NCBI GenBank assembly: GCA_951802425.1
Contig: OX637804.1
Coordinates: 1,116,001-1,180,000 of the forward strand
DNA length: 64,000 nt
Direction of reading: 5' to 3'
From: Clavaria fumosa
Taxonomy: Eukaryota; Basidiomycota; Agaricomycetes; Agaricales; Clavariaceae
Every line of letters begins with the position of its first letter. The first letter of the stretch is position 1. Positions 1 to 10,245 of this stretch are shown in pieces. Under the pieces are notes generated by a model. The model worked only from the letters and a program-made list of their open reading frames with translations. It was not told the origin of the DNA and made no database searches. The translations under genes and the position numbers were made by a program.

Positions 1-821
1 AACGAGTAGAACGAAGGCCACCGCGCCAACGATGCCACCAATAACAGAGGAAGAGAGTGGTTTTGGAGTGGGTGTGGGAGAAGGGGGCGGTGCTGGCGGC
101 GTGGGAGAAGGGGACGTTGTTGGCGGCGACGATGTTGGCAGCGACGATGATGGCGGCGTAGGAGAAGGGGACGGTATTGGCGGCGTGGGAGTCGGGGGAG
201 GAGTCGGCGCTGCGACAGCCAGGTCCGAGCTATTGAATCACTTAGTATGCTGTGTGGAAGCACAAAATACGAGTCTCACTTGAGAGTAATAGTCGAGAGT
301 GCGCCTGTGGGAAAGCTGGCAATGGGCCTGATGATGGTTGAGTCAAAGACACAACAGCAAACTGCTAAGGAGACATACACAATATTTGTAAAGGTGGGAG
401 ACGAGGTTGGGGAAGCGGTTCGAGTATAGGATGCGAAAGCAGCCGTCGAGTAAGTCAGAAGTGGATAGGTTGTCGTCACATCCTTCAAGCAAGCCGACGA
501 CGACCCAGGTTGAACGACATAATTCAGTGGAAAGTCCACATAGAACGTGAAACCGGCGGGAATGTTGCAAATCCACTCCAAATAACCGACGCCTATGGGG
601 GGATGGATGAGGAAAAGAGTGTTTGAGTGGCTGAAGGTGAACGGGTTGACAGGCACGGTCACATTGTAGAAAATGTAGAATGGCTCGCATTGCGCGACAG
701 TGAATGGAAAGACATATCGAGCATAGCCATAGTCCTTTAGGTATCCTGTCTGGGGTGGAGCCGCAACTACAGCTAGAATCGCACCGACAACGGTTGTCAG
801 AATAGCGAATTTCGAACGCAT
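1..821 (-). CDS. Tandem membrane-protein paralog, copy 1 (3' end outside window)
   Basis: Secreted-type single-pass membrane protein of a family repeated through this window. The start at 821 (MRSKFAIL) is chosen because every sister copy starts with M[RHY]SQ/K before a hydrophobic signal peptide that ends near AAP. Exon 1 (379-821) encodes the ectodomain, with AQCEPFYIFYNVTVP (an N-glycosylation site), GYLEWICNIPAG and QPGSSSACL. Introns of about 50 bp (328-378 and 230-279) flank a 16-residue exon (280-327). Exon 3 (1-229) holds a Pro/Ser stalk, and the window ends inside the membrane helix (VIGGIVGAVAFVLL). It is almost identical to copy 2, so it is a recent tandem duplicate. I do not recognise a function. 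The layout resembles fungal Mid2/SKG6-like or Ser-rich surface proteins, and a surface or receptor-like role is inference. Confidence 0.72.
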
Positions 822-1257
822 TGTCGTCGATGTCGAGAGGGAAGCACCCTGCCTCGCAAATCGGAATCCAACCACATGGAAGAGTCGGAAATTCCCTTGC
901 TTGTCAAGCGTCGTTCCAAACCTTACCGGTGATTTACCGGTGATTCGGATCATTTCGATGAATCTCTCCAACCATTGGATGAAATCCTTGCATTTTTTCA
1001 TTGCAGTAGTCGACTAGTCTCTGTTGCAATGAAAGCTTAGAGTCTTCCAATATCAGAACATTTTTATGCAAGATTGAGCGAAGAAATTCGCTTCGGATCT
1101 GCTGACTAAGCAGCTGACTGCTGTATGGGGCCACCAAGTTGGAAGCGCCAGTGAGCGCTCTCTTGGAATGAGTTGGATGCATATAAAGGCCTGCCTGTCT
1201 CGCTTCAAACCGCTTCGGAACATAGTGCTTTCTGACTCGTTGCGCCACAGATTATCG
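822..1257. other. Upstream region of copy 1, no gene seen
   Basis: No convincing coding sequence. Part of it (about 1030-1240) resembles the region upstream of copy 2 (about 3590-3800): both contain the phrases agcgcc agt(g/a)agcgctc and ttggatgc, so this is conserved 5' flanking sequence copied together with the gene. Confidence 0.45.
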
Positions 1258-1389
1258 ATCATCGATGAACGGAAAGACATACACAGAGTCAGGACTGGAA
1301 CCCTTTAAGTGCCCTGTCTCTGGTGGTGCTGCAACTGCAGCTAGGGTTGCAACAGTAAACACCGCCAGAAATATGACTTGCGAGTGCAT
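1258..1389 (-). pseudogene. 5' fragment of the tandem membrane-protein family
   Basis: Starting at 1389 the minus strand encodes a family-type signal peptide (MHSQVIFLAVFTVATLAAV) followed by PPETGHLKG and a YVFPF motif, as in the intact copies. It then loses all similarity and stops. Only the first 40 or so codons remain, so this is a truncated copy, probably left by unequal recombination within the array. Confidence 0.65.
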
Positions 1390-1435
1390 TGTCGTCACCT
1401 TCTGGAGAGAAGGCGGTGCCTTGCAAAGCTGTAGG

Positions 1436-1700
1436 CGCCCCGTTATCAACGACCACATCGAAAATCGTAGTCCTAATCCAATATTTGGCCAGGCGTTACC
1501 ATGCGCAGATAGTGCGGATTCCGCACTATCTCGACATAGATAGATGTCCCTTGAAGTCTACACTTTCTCTCACCCGACACTCTCCCACTCGAAGTCAGGC
1601 CAGGGCCATTTCGACAAACTTGTGGGCGTGAGCGAGATTCATGGTGAGTCAAGGAACTTTCTATCGATGGCGCATCCAGATGTGGGGTTAATCGTCACGT
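1436..1700 (+). repeat. Inverted copy of array 5' flank (pairs with about 3880-4115)
   Basis: The sequence at 1440-1490 (cgttatcaacgaccacatcg and onward) recurs as the reverse complement at about 4070-4110, and the ccagggcc...tcgaca part at 1600-1620 recurs inverted at about 3965-3990. Copy 2 is therefore bracketed by an imperfect inverted repeat made of promoter-side sequence of the family. Confidence 0.5.
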
Positions 1701-1757
1701 GTCGAACCTGCCGTCTTTACTCCTCTGGACACACCCACAGAAAATTCATGGCCATAT

Positions 1758-3436
1758 TCATGCTGAATATGGTGGCGGCGAAAACGTCGGATCTTGCTCT
1801 ACGGCATCGGGTGATGTTGATGGGCCTTGGATGAGCAGATTGTTGAAGGATGTGATGACTTCTCTCTCCCTTGGGCTCAGGGGCGCACGCGAGATAACCT
1901 TCAGAACGGACGGAAGGTCAAGGTTACCATCCTGAGTCCCGCTCATCGAGGACTGCTGGAACGGTGGCATTGTGTCCGGCAATGACGTCGTTGGTTCAGT
2001 ATTACTGGGACTATCCATGGAAAAGGTGTATGGTGCCTGCCGGTCCGTAGTCGGCGAAGCGCGAGATGCCGAACTTAGGGGTGGTGAGGGGAGGGGTCTT
2101 TGGTACCCATCCGGAGATTCGCGCGATGGTCGGGGTGGAAGAGCATGCCCCGCTCCGATTGGTAGGAAGGCGCCTTGGGATGGCCTTTGGCCAGTGAAAG
2201 GAGAAAAGGGAGGCATTTGCTGGTATGATCTTTGCACATCACCTGGCGGAGATTGAAATGCCGCTGTGCGTGCAAACGAAGAGACTCTATCCGGAGACGT
2301 AGGACTGCTTGATACTGGAGACCCTATGGCACTACTGTCAGACGTGCCGTAGTCGTATGGCGAAAACGGATGCTGCGGCGTGTTGCCATAAAATTCCGGG
2401 CCTGAGTGGCGTGCAGCTTTAAACAAAGTAAGATGAAAACGCATGCGCTAGGGAAAATATAGCGAACGCACCAGGATACTGGAATGGCGATGGAAGGGGC
2501 GAGGACCCCACTTCGCTTGTTGAAAGCCCTGAGACAACTGCGGGTTGAGGATCGAAGGGAGAAGAAGTTCTTGCTGGCACTGAACGTTCACGCCTCCGCC
2601 AGAGCACGAATATGAGAGCGAGAATGAGTAGAACGAAGGCCACCGCGCCAACGATGCCACCAATAACAGAGGAAGAGAGTGGTTTTGGAGTGGGTGTGGG
2701 AGAAGGGGGCGGTGCTGGCGGCGTGGGAGGGGACGATGCTGGCGGTGACGATGCTGGCGGCGACGATGCTGGCGGCGACGATGATGGCGGCGTTGGAGAA
2801 GGGGGAGGTGTCGGTGCTGCGACAGCCAGGTCCGAGCTATCGAATCACTTAGTATGCTGTGTGGAAGCACAAAATACGAGTCTCACTTGAGAATAATAGT
2901 CGAGAACGCGCCTGTGGGAAAGCTGGCGATGGGCCTGATGATGGTTGAGTCAAGACACAACAGCAAACTGCTAAGGAGACATACACAATATTTGTAAAGG
3001 TGGGAGACGAGGTTGGGGAAGCGGTTCGGGTATAGGATGCGAAAGCAGTCGTCGAGTAAGTCAGATGTGGATAGGTTGTTGTGACATCCTTCAAGCAAGC
3101 CGACGACGACCCAGGTTGAACGACATAATTCAGTGGAAAGTCCACATAGAACGTGAAACCGGCGGGAATGTTGCAAATCCACTCCAAATAACCGACGCCT
3201 ATGGGGGGATGGATGAGGAAAAGAGTGTTTGAGTGGCTGAAGGTGAACGGGTTGACAGGCACGGTCACATTGTAGAAAATGTAGAATGGCTCGCATTGCG
3301 CGACAGTGAATGGAAAGACATATCGAGCGAGAGGACTATAGTCCTTTAGGTACCCTGTCTCGGGTGGTGCCGCAACTGCAGCTAGAATCGCACCGATAAC
3401 AGCAAACGTCGCCAGAATAGCGAATTTCGAACGCAT
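1758..3436 (-). CDS. Tandem membrane-protein paralog, copy 2 (complete)
   Basis: Best-resolved member. Exons on the minus strand: 2985-3436 (signal peptide and ectodomain), 2887-2934 (16 residues, PIASFPTG type), 2472-2836 (stalk, membrane helix and start of tail), 1758-2416 (tail). Introns are 50, 50 and 55 bp with GT/AG ends. The stalk contains four to five SSPPA-type repeats encoded by a 15-bp unit. The helix VIGGIVGAVAFVLLILALIF is followed by WRRR, giving a type I topology with the tail in the cytosol. The tail ends with the conserved block LSPREREVITSFNNLL and a C-terminal PPPYSA, a PY motif of the kind bound by WW domains (for example in Rsp5/NEDD4 ubiquitin ligases). The function is unknown, and ubiquitin-controlled surface turnover is inference. 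Confidence 0.8.
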
Positions 3437-4393
3437 TGTCGTCGATGTCGAGAGGGAAGCGCCCTGCCTCGCAAATCGGAATCCAACCACCACATGAAGA
3501 ATTGGAAATTCCCTTGCTTGTCATTGTCAAGCGTCGTTTCAAACCCAGTGATTCGGCTCCTTTCCCACGATAAATCTCTTCAACCGTTGGATGGAATCCT
3601 TGTATTTTTTCATTGCAGCAGTCTCTGTTGCAATGAAGGCTTAGAGTCTCCAATATCAGAACATGCAAGAAATTCACTTCGGGTCTGCTGACTAAGCAGC
3701 CGACTATATGGGGCCAGACCCCATGACTTCTTAAAAGTTGGAAGCGCCAGTAAGCGCTCACTTGGATGCGTATAGGCCTTGGCTATCTCCTCCTTCAGAA
3801 CATAGTGCCTTGTTTCAGACCTGACTAAGACTGACGGCAAACGCTTCGTTGCTCGCACCTTGCACTCTTTCAGGCGCTCCCGCTTTCGCTTTATCTGTGC
3901 CCTTTCCGCAAGTTCCTGACATGGCGACATCGATAAAAAATTCCTCGACGTCTGATACAAGTGTGTCGAAACCGCCCTGGCCTGGCGGTAGACCATGGCC
4001 TAGTCTTCGAATGAGACATCTATCCATGTTGAGATAGTGCGGATGGTAACCCCAGGCCAATTATCGGATCGGATTAGGGCATTTTCGATGTGGTCGTTGA
4101 TAACGGGCCTAAGATTATCAAGCGTCACGTGTCAAACCAGTGCGATTTGTGTCGGGTCAGAAAATACAGCATACGCTCATCAATGTGTGGATTTTAATGC
4201 TAAAATTTTCGAGTCCAAGGTACAAAGTAGAATGTCCTGCCAAATGACTGTGGAAATTATCATCGGTTCCAACTGGAGATGTCCAGATAGCATTTGTGCT
4301 ACATGTGCGGGAAATGTATTACTGGACAATACAAGACAAAATACTGGGACTATTGTTGGCCACGGAAAATGTACAGAAATTTCAAAGCTACGT
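3437..4393. other. Intergenic region between copies 2 and 3
   Basis: No gene recognised. It holds the 5' flank of copy 2, the inverted partner (about 3880-4115) of the repeat at 1436-1700, and about 250 bp before the end of copy 3 in which I see nothing. Confidence 0.4.
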
Positions 4394-5999
4394 TCATCCT
4401 GAATACGGTGGTGGTGGAGACATTGTGTACTCCTGCCCCACAGAATCGGGCTGCGCTGATGGGCCTTGGAGGAGCAGGTTGTTGAAGGATGTAACGACCC
4501 CTCCCTCCCCCGGGTTCAGCTGCGCGCGGGAGATGACACCCAGAACAGTCCGCAGGTCAAGGGAACCCCCCTGAGTGTCGCTCGTCGAGGGCTCCTGGGA
4601 CGGTGGCATTGCGTCCCGCTGTGGCCTCTTCGTGTCCCGATTACTAGGAGTATCCGAAGACAGGGTGTATGACGTCTGCTGGTCCCCGGTCCGCGAACCC
4701 CGAGATATTACGCTCTGGGGTGGCGAAGGGAAGGGACCTTGGTAGCCAAATTGAGGTTCGCGCGGTTGTTGGGGTGGAGGAACTTGCCCCGCTCCGAATG
4801 GCGAGGTGGCCCCTTGGTACGGCGGCCCCTGGCCGGAGAAAGTAGGAGAGGAGGGCGAGTACTGCGATGTTCCTGGCGCTTCACCTGACGGAGGTTGAAA
4901 CGGCACAGGGAGTGTAAAGGCAGAGAATGGTCTATCCGGAGAAACCACATCAGACGTAGGATTGCTTGGCATTGGGGTGTTCATGGCACCACTATTGGAA
5001 GTGCGGTAGTCGGATGGCGTATACGGATACTGCGGCGTGCTACCATAAAATTCTGCACCTGACGGGCGTCCAGCTTTAATTATAGTAAAATAAGATGAAA
5101 ATGCATGCACTAGGAAAATATGATGAACGCACCAGGATACTGGTACGGCGATGGAAGGGGCGAAGACCCCATCTCACTTGTTGAAAATCCTGAGACAACC
5201 GCGGGCTGAGGATCGATGAGAGAAGGTTTTCCGGCTGGCACCGGGGGTTTACGCCTCCGCCAAAACACATATATGAGAACGAGGAGTATAACGAAGGCCA
5301 CTGCGCCGACGACGCCACCAACAATTGCAGCAATCGGTGGTTTTGTAGAGGGTGTGGGAGAAGGGGACGGTGCTGGCGGCGGAGCGGGTGTTGCGGTAGC
5401 CAGATCTGGGCTATTGAATCGATTAGTACATTGTGAAACCGCAAAGAACGAGCCTCACTTCAGGGTAATGGTCGAGAACGTGCCTGTGGGAAAGCTGGTA
5501 ATGGGCCTGATGATGGTTGAGCCAGAGCACGACCGCAGACTGCTAAGGAAACGTACAGAACATTTGTGAAGGTGGCAGCCGAGACCGGGGAAGCGGTTCG
5601 AGTATAGGATGCGAAAGCAGTCGTCGAGTAAGTCAAAAATGAATAGGTTGTCGTTACATCCCTCAAGCAAGCCGAAGACGACCCAGGTTGGACGACATAA
5701 GTCGCTGGAAAGTCCACATTGAACGGGAGACCGGCGGGAATGTTGCAAATCCACTCCAAATAACCAATGCCTAAGGGGATATTGATGAGGAGAATATCGT
5801 CCAAGCCGCTGAAGGTGAACGGGGAGACAGGCACGGTCACGTTGTAGAAGATGTAGAATGGCTCGCATTGCGCGACAGTGAATGGAAAGACATATTGAGC
5901 ATAGGGCAATTCCTTGTAGTACCCTGTCCCTGGTGGTACCGCAACTTCAGCCAAGATCACAACAGCAAGCGTCGCCAGAATTGCGATTTGCGAACGCAT
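4394..5999 (-). CDS. Tandem membrane-protein paralog, copy 3 (complete)
   Basis: Same four-exon plan as copy 2. The start at 5999 (MRSQIAILATLAVVILAEVA) gives a clean signal peptide. The ectodomain carries AQCEPFYIFYNVTVP, IGYLEWICNIPAG and QPGSSSACL. A short stalk precedes the helix GGVVGAVAFVILLVLIYVFW and then RRRK. The tail (4394 to about 5060) has the conserved REGEV/ITSFNN-like region and ends PPPPYSG. Its stalk is much shorter than in copies 1 and 2, and the TM-proximal segment (DPQPAVVSG.STSE) is nearly unchanged, so tail and helix are more constrained than the stalk. It is the last copy before the transposon block that splits the array. Confidence 0.77.
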
Positions 6000-6462
6000 T
6001 GTTATCGCTGTCGGGGGGGGAGAGGAGTGTCGTCTTCAAACCTGTGCTTTTGTGCCTTTTGCTTTTGGACAACCACGTGAAACGCGTAAAGGCGCCCATT
6101 CGCCGCACTATCCTGGTTTCAGATGATAGACATCATGGCCGCTCCACGTCCAGGCCATTGTCCACCATCAGATCGCGGCGGTTTCAACGCAATTCGCTTC
6201 CCGCCACACTGCACACTCAGCCTGAACGAGATCAATGATGAGTCGAGATTCATGTCGCCCCTGTTCCGGGCTCCGCCCCAGGACAGGATGCCGCGCGTCA
6301 CGTGTTGGTGCGTTGCTTTGTCAGACTGCCTGTGTCAGTGTCATAGTGGGGACGGGCAATCCCCACTAAGAGCGCGTGACGCTTACATAAGCAAAAATGC
6401 GCCTAAGCCCTTGATTTCACTGACCCAAAGATATTTTACTCTCTCCTCAGTCAATTCTGAAG
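6000..6462. other. 5' flank of copy 3 and left part of an inverted-repeat element
   Basis: No gene seen. The first part resembles the upstream regions of copies 4 and 5 (the phrase gcggcggtttcaac recurs near 41547), so it is the copy 3 promoter side. From about 6327 the sequence pairs with sequence right of Copia (see the repeat entries at 6343 and 38989). Confidence 0.4.
6343..6395 (+). repeat. Inverted repeat, left arm, flanking the Copia insertion
   Basis: The segment cccactaagag(c)gcgtgacgctta(c)ataagca at 6362-6393 matches the reverse complement of 38989-39022 with about two mismatches, and the nearby gtggggacgggca (6347-6359) also has an inverted match near 39055-39070. The Copia element therefore lies inside an older element or foldback structure of roughly 0.9 kb. 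The outer boundary and target duplication could not be fixed. Confidence 0.45.
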
Positions 6463-6467
6463 CATTT

Positions 6468-6740
6468 TATTGGTGCTATAGGCTAATCAGCGTCTACCAG
6501 TGTCACATGTCAGTCTCTACCTAGATGTCATATCTTTGTTCCTGTTTGTTTCCCTACGTATAAAGCTCTCGTAGTTGAACTTCCTCCCTCAGCTCTTGCC
6601 CACAACGCGAGACTGAGGTGAGTTCTAGCTTGTCGGCTACACATACAGACTCTCATACTTTATCACTTGTTAGTTTGGACTAGGTACGAATATACAGCTC
6701 TTGCCCACAACGCGAGACTGAGTTTGGACTAGATCCAACA
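6468..6740 (+). repeat. Copia 5' LTR
   Basis: 273 bp, starting tattgg and ending ccaaca. It has TATAAA within ctacgtataaagctc (about 6555) as a likely promoter and two copies of the phrase cagctcttgcccacaacg. It differs from the 3' LTR at three sites, all of CpG to TpG/CpA type. Confidence 0.92.
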
Positions 6741-6757
6741 GATTATGAGACCAGACC
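6741..6757 (+). promoter_or_regulatory. Copia primer-binding site (internal tRNA-Met type)
   Basis: Directly after the 5' LTR the sequence gattatgagaccag is the complement of ctggtctcataatc, which resembles the anticodon arm of an elongator tRNA-Met (loop with CAT). Copia-group elements often prime from an internal tRNA cut rather than the tRNA 3' end. The exact tRNA is inferred from memory of tRNA-Met anticodon arms. Confidence 0.5.
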
Positions 6758-6898
6758 GCTTATAGAGTCATTGTGGATCTGAATCTAATCTCGGTTGCGT
6801 TCACAAGCACCCACCTCGAGTCGAACTCATACACATCCCCATTCGCGTTCTCCCTGAGCCGTGTAACAGTTATAGAGCGTTCTCTTTGAGCCGCCAAA

Positions 6899-7129
6899 AT
6901 GAAACTCGATCACATAACCCTTCTGGAAGGTGCGAAGAATTATGTGGAATGGTCAAAAGGCATGAAATACGCCCTCATGGGCGAACAACTTTGGAAACAC
7001 ATATCAAAGGGGACGAATCGCGTTGATATTGCGAACTATGGGGTATATGCACCTGTGCTGACAGCAGGAAGCTCCGAAGAAGAATTTGAAGCAGCCGAGA
7101 AGTACGCTGCATCCGATGCGAAGGCTAAC
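6899..7129 (+). CDS. Copia polyprotein, segment 1 (gag N-terminus)
   Basis: First 77 codons of the Copia gag, starting at the ATG at 6899 (MKLDHITLLEGAKNYVEW), which fits the Copia gag N-terminal pattern 'L.g.nY..W...m...L'. The frame runs to codon AAC at 7127-7129, which belongs to the target duplication of the Gypsy insertion, and continues in frame at 18279. On its own this segment would run on a few codons into the Gypsy LTR and stop. Confidence 0.88.
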
Positions 7130-7420
7130 TATCAGACTGGGTCTCACACAACTTAAGCGTAAGGTCATGACGACAATACTAAGATAAGGGGAAAAGAGTA
7201 CAAAAAAGGAAAAGCGAAAGTACTTATAGCGAACGCTTCGGCACTTGCCGACTTTCCCACGCTCGGACCCTCGGATCACGTGATGCGCCCAGGCCCCAGG
7301 TCATGTGGTCTTACATGATTACATAATCCGACCCAGCCACAGGTCATGTGACCTTCCAACAACCCTCCCCAGTTTCTCCACAACTGCACTTTGGGATGGC
7401 TTACATAAGCGATCCTAACA
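7130..7420 (-). repeat. Gypsy (outer copy) 3' LTR
   Basis: 291 bp, reverse complement of the tgttag...ctgata LTR. On the minus strand it follows the purine tract aagaggggggtga that lies next to the end of the pol gene. Confidence 0.93.
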
Positions 7421-7431
7421 TCACCCCCCTC

Positions 7432-10245
7432 TTAAGGCTGGGCGTCCCGACCAGCTAGCTTGGCCTTGTCGGGGTGAGCAAGGAAGAAGTCCCGGAGGAG
7501 CAGTGCCACATTGGTGAGGTTCCGTCGTGGCTCCCAAGTGTTCTCCTCTACAGGGTATCCCAACCACTTCACCAGGTATCTCACTCCACGCCCCACCTTC
7601 TTAACATCAAGGATCGCCTCCACATCATACTCCAGGTGGTCATCATCAATCGTAGGGGGCGGAGGGGGAGGCAGGTTCTGAGAAGGGAAGGAAGGGGGGT
7701 GGTATGGTGTCAACAGCAACTCATTGAAGACCCGATGGATGCGCCAGGCCCGAGGGAGCTTGAGGCGATACCCAGCAGGTCCCACCTTCTCCTCAACTGC
7801 AAAGGGGCCTGCTCTCTTGTTGTCAAGCTTTTTACAGGGCCGGTCCATCTTCAAGTTTCTAGTATCCAGCCAGACCAGATCTCCCTCAGAGTACTCCCGA
7901 CTTGGGCGTTTCCCCTTATCATAGCTCTTCTTCATCGCTGCCACTGCTTTTTCCATTGCCTCCTTGGCTGCTCTTCGGGACTCCGTGAGCTTAGCCATCC
8001 ACTCGTCCGCTGCCGGGTTCACCTCAGAAGGTGGCCGGAGCCCCCCATTCCATGGGTGTTGTCCATAATCGAGGAAGAAAGGTGTCTGTCCTGTTGCTGA
8101 GTGCTCACGATTATTAAGAGCAAACTCCGCAGTGGACAACCATTCAGCCCAGTCATCCTGGAGATGGTCCACGTAAGCCCGGAGATAGATCTCCATCTCC
8201 TGGTTCGCCCGTTCTGTCTGTCCATCAGTCTGCGGATGAAAGGCAGTACTTGGATTTGCTTTTACCCGGATCATGGAGTAGAACTCCTTCATGAAGCGGG
8301 ACACGAACTGGGACCCCTGGTCACTCACAACCTTGTGAGGGACTCCATGGTCACGAAACACTCGATCCCGGAGGAGACGCGCCGCTCCAAGTCCTGTGAG
8401 GTCGAGCCCGATTGCTTCAAGCAGTGTCTGTTTCGTGAATTTGTCGACAATAACAAGGATGGCATTATGTCCACGGGAGAGGGGGAGGGGACCGACTATG
8501 TCCCATGAGATCACCGACCAGGGACCATCGGGCACCAGATGGGGGTGCAGTGGGGCAGCACGCTTGGTACGGTCGGGCTTCATCCGCTGGCATGTCTCAC
8601 ACCCCTGGGCATACCGATCCGCATCTTTTACCATGTCCGGCCACCAATAACCCTTCACTAGTGCTGCTCTCAACTTCCGGGGCCCAGGGTGTCCAGCAGC
8701 GGGGAGGTCATGCTCAAACTCGAGAACAGCCTCACGAGCTCCTAGGGGGACCCAAGTGACTATCCCCTTTCGCCAGAGTCCAGCACGATCTCGTGTCCAC
8801 TCATCATCAAGCTCCTCCGGCTTCTGTATGTGTACCGCGCTATTTTTCTGGAGTAGCGTCTCCATTTCCGATGTGAATGACACACGGACTTCCGTTTCCA
8901 GGAAAACCTGCACTGGTGCATCCTCCTCCACCATCTCTCCATAGTCCGGTCTCCGGGAGAGTGCATCTGCCTTTGTATTCGACTTGCCAGTGCGATACTT
9001 TATCTCAAAGTCAAAGCACTGGAGCTCTCCAACCCAACAAACCTGCCTCGGCTTCAACTTCTGGGGCTTCCAGAAGTACTGGAGGTTTGCATGGTCCGTC
9101 CAGATCTCGATCGTCTCCTCTGCTCCAATGAGGTATGCTCGCCACTCGCGAAGTGCCCGAATCACAGCCAAGAACTCCTTGTCGTACACATCATAGTTCT
9201 TCTCAGCTGCAGTGAGGGCCTTGGAGATATAGTCAACAACTCTCCAGGTTCCATCCGCCTGCTGCTGCGAGAGCACTCCACCAGTTGCCAAGTTGCTTGC
9301 ATCTGTCTCTACCTTCCATCTCCCTTTGTCCTGAGGCAGAGCCAAGACTGGGGCCGATACAAGTGCCTGGCAGAGATCTCGGAAGGCTGCTTCCTCCTCC
9401 TCCTCCCATTTCCACGGAACATTCCCAGTCAGCCGGAAGAGTGGCCCCGCCCAGGCAGAAAGATTCGGGATGTGCCGGCGGAGGTAGTTCAGCATCCCAT
9501 TGAACCTCTGGACATCCTTCACATTCTTAGGACGTGGCCAATCTCGGACTGCCGCACCCTTGGCCGGATCATGCTCTAGTCTGTTGTGGGAGATCTTCAT
9601 CCCCAGGAAGATGATCTCACTCTTCTCAAACTCGCATTTACTGAGTTTGAGACACAACCCATTCTCTCCAAACTTCCTCAAGACCCAATCCATCCAGTAC
9701 CGGTGTGTAGCCAAGTCCTCTGCAAACACAATGACATCATCCACATAGGCCCTCACATGTCCTCCTGCAATCTCCTCCCTCAACACATGATTCATGAAGC
9801 GTTGGAAGGTGGCAGGGGCATTCTGCAGTCCAAACCACATGACAGCTGGTTCGAAGAGTCCACGGGGTGTCAGGAAGGCGCAGCGGTGCTGGTGCTCGGG
9901 CCAGACCTGCATAGATGGGAAACCTCCTTTTGCATCAATCTTAGAGTAGATTGACGCTCCTTTAAGCACATCCACTGTGTCTCGGATGCGGGGAAGGGGG
10001 TACTTGTCCTTGATCAGGTGTGCATTCAGCCTCGAGTAGTCGATGATTGGCCGCAGTTTGTCCTTCTCATGTTTGAAGAAGAAGGGGCTGGCATATGGGG
10101 ATTTCGAGGGCCGGATTCGTCCAGAAGCAAGCTGCTCATCCACCCAACGGTTCATCTCCACCATCTCCTGCCGTGTCAAAGAATACAGCTTGGAGGAGAG
10201 GTGCTCAGGGTCCTTTTTGAATTCGATCTTAATATCGAAGTCTGG
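7432..10245 (-). CDS. Gypsy pol: RT, RNase H, integrase, chromodomain (outer copy)
   Basis: Replication enzyme of the outer Gypsy element, 937 codons, same frame as the upstream gag-protease but separated from it by one TGA (10246-10248). Visible in order: RT with RPIIDYSRLN and the catalytic AYVDDVIVF; RNase H with TDASN, YDKEFLAVIRAL and WTDHANLQYF; integrase zinc region (H..H..CETCQRMKPD) and DDE core (SWDIVGPLP, SDQGSQF, TDGQTERANQ); C-terminal chromodomain (EAILDVKKVGRGVRYLVKWLG) that in related elements directs insertion to marked chromatin. No stop interrupts it, unlike the nested copy. The apparent upstream start is not an ATG, so expression by readthrough or reinitiation from gag is likely. 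Confidence 0.92.
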   Translation of the reverse strand, partial: PDFDIKIEFKKDPEHLSSKLYSLTRQEMVEMNRWVDEQLASGRIRPSKSPYASPFFFKHEKDKLRPIIDYSRLNAHLIKDKYPLPRIRDTVDVLKGASIYSKIDAKGGFPSMQVWPEHQHRCAFLTPRGLFEPAVMWFGLQNAPATFQRFMNHVLREEIAGGHVRAYVDDVIVFAEDLATHRYWMDWVLRKFGENGLCLKLSKCEFEKSEIIFLGMKISHNRLEHDPAKGAAVRDWPRPKNVKDVQRFNGMLNYLRRHIPNLSAWAGPLFRLTGNVPWKWEEEEEAAFRDLCQALVSAPVLALPQDKGRWKVETDASNLATGGVLSQQQADGTWRVVDYISKALTAAEKNYDVYDKEFLAVIRALREWRAYLIGAEETIEIWTDHANLQYFWKPQKLKPRQVCWVGELQCFDFEIKYRTGKSNTKADALSRRPDYGEMVEEDAPVQVFLETEVRVSFTSEMETLLQKNSAVHIQKPEELDDEWTRDRAGLWRKGIVTWVPLGAREAVLEFEHDLPAAGHPGPRKLRAALVKGYWWPDMVKDADRYAQGCETCQRMKPDRTKRAAPLHPHLVPDGPWSVISWDIVGPLPLSRGHNAILVIVDKFTKQTLLEAIGLDLTGLGAARLLRDRVFRDHGVPHKVVSDQGSQFVSRFMKEFYSMIRVKANPSTAFHPQTDGQTERANQEMEIYLRAYVDHLQDDWAEWLSTAEFALNNREHSATGQTPFFLDYGQHPWNGGLRPPSEVNPAADEWMAKLTESRRAAKEAMEKAVAAMKKSYDKGKRPSREYSEGDLVWLDTRNLKMDRPCKKLDNKRAGPFAVEEKVGPAGYRLKLPRAWRIHRVFNELLLTPYHPPSFPSQNLPPPPPPTIDDDHLEYDVEAILDVKKVGRGVRYLVKWLGYPVEENTWEPRRNLTNVALLLRDFFLAHPDKAKLAGRDAQP

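Noticed and set aside
7474..8100. Long plus-strand frames opposite Gypsy pol and gag (also 10018-11395 and 12840-14217)
   Set aside because: They mirror conserved Gypsy coding sequence on the other strand and have no motifs of their own.
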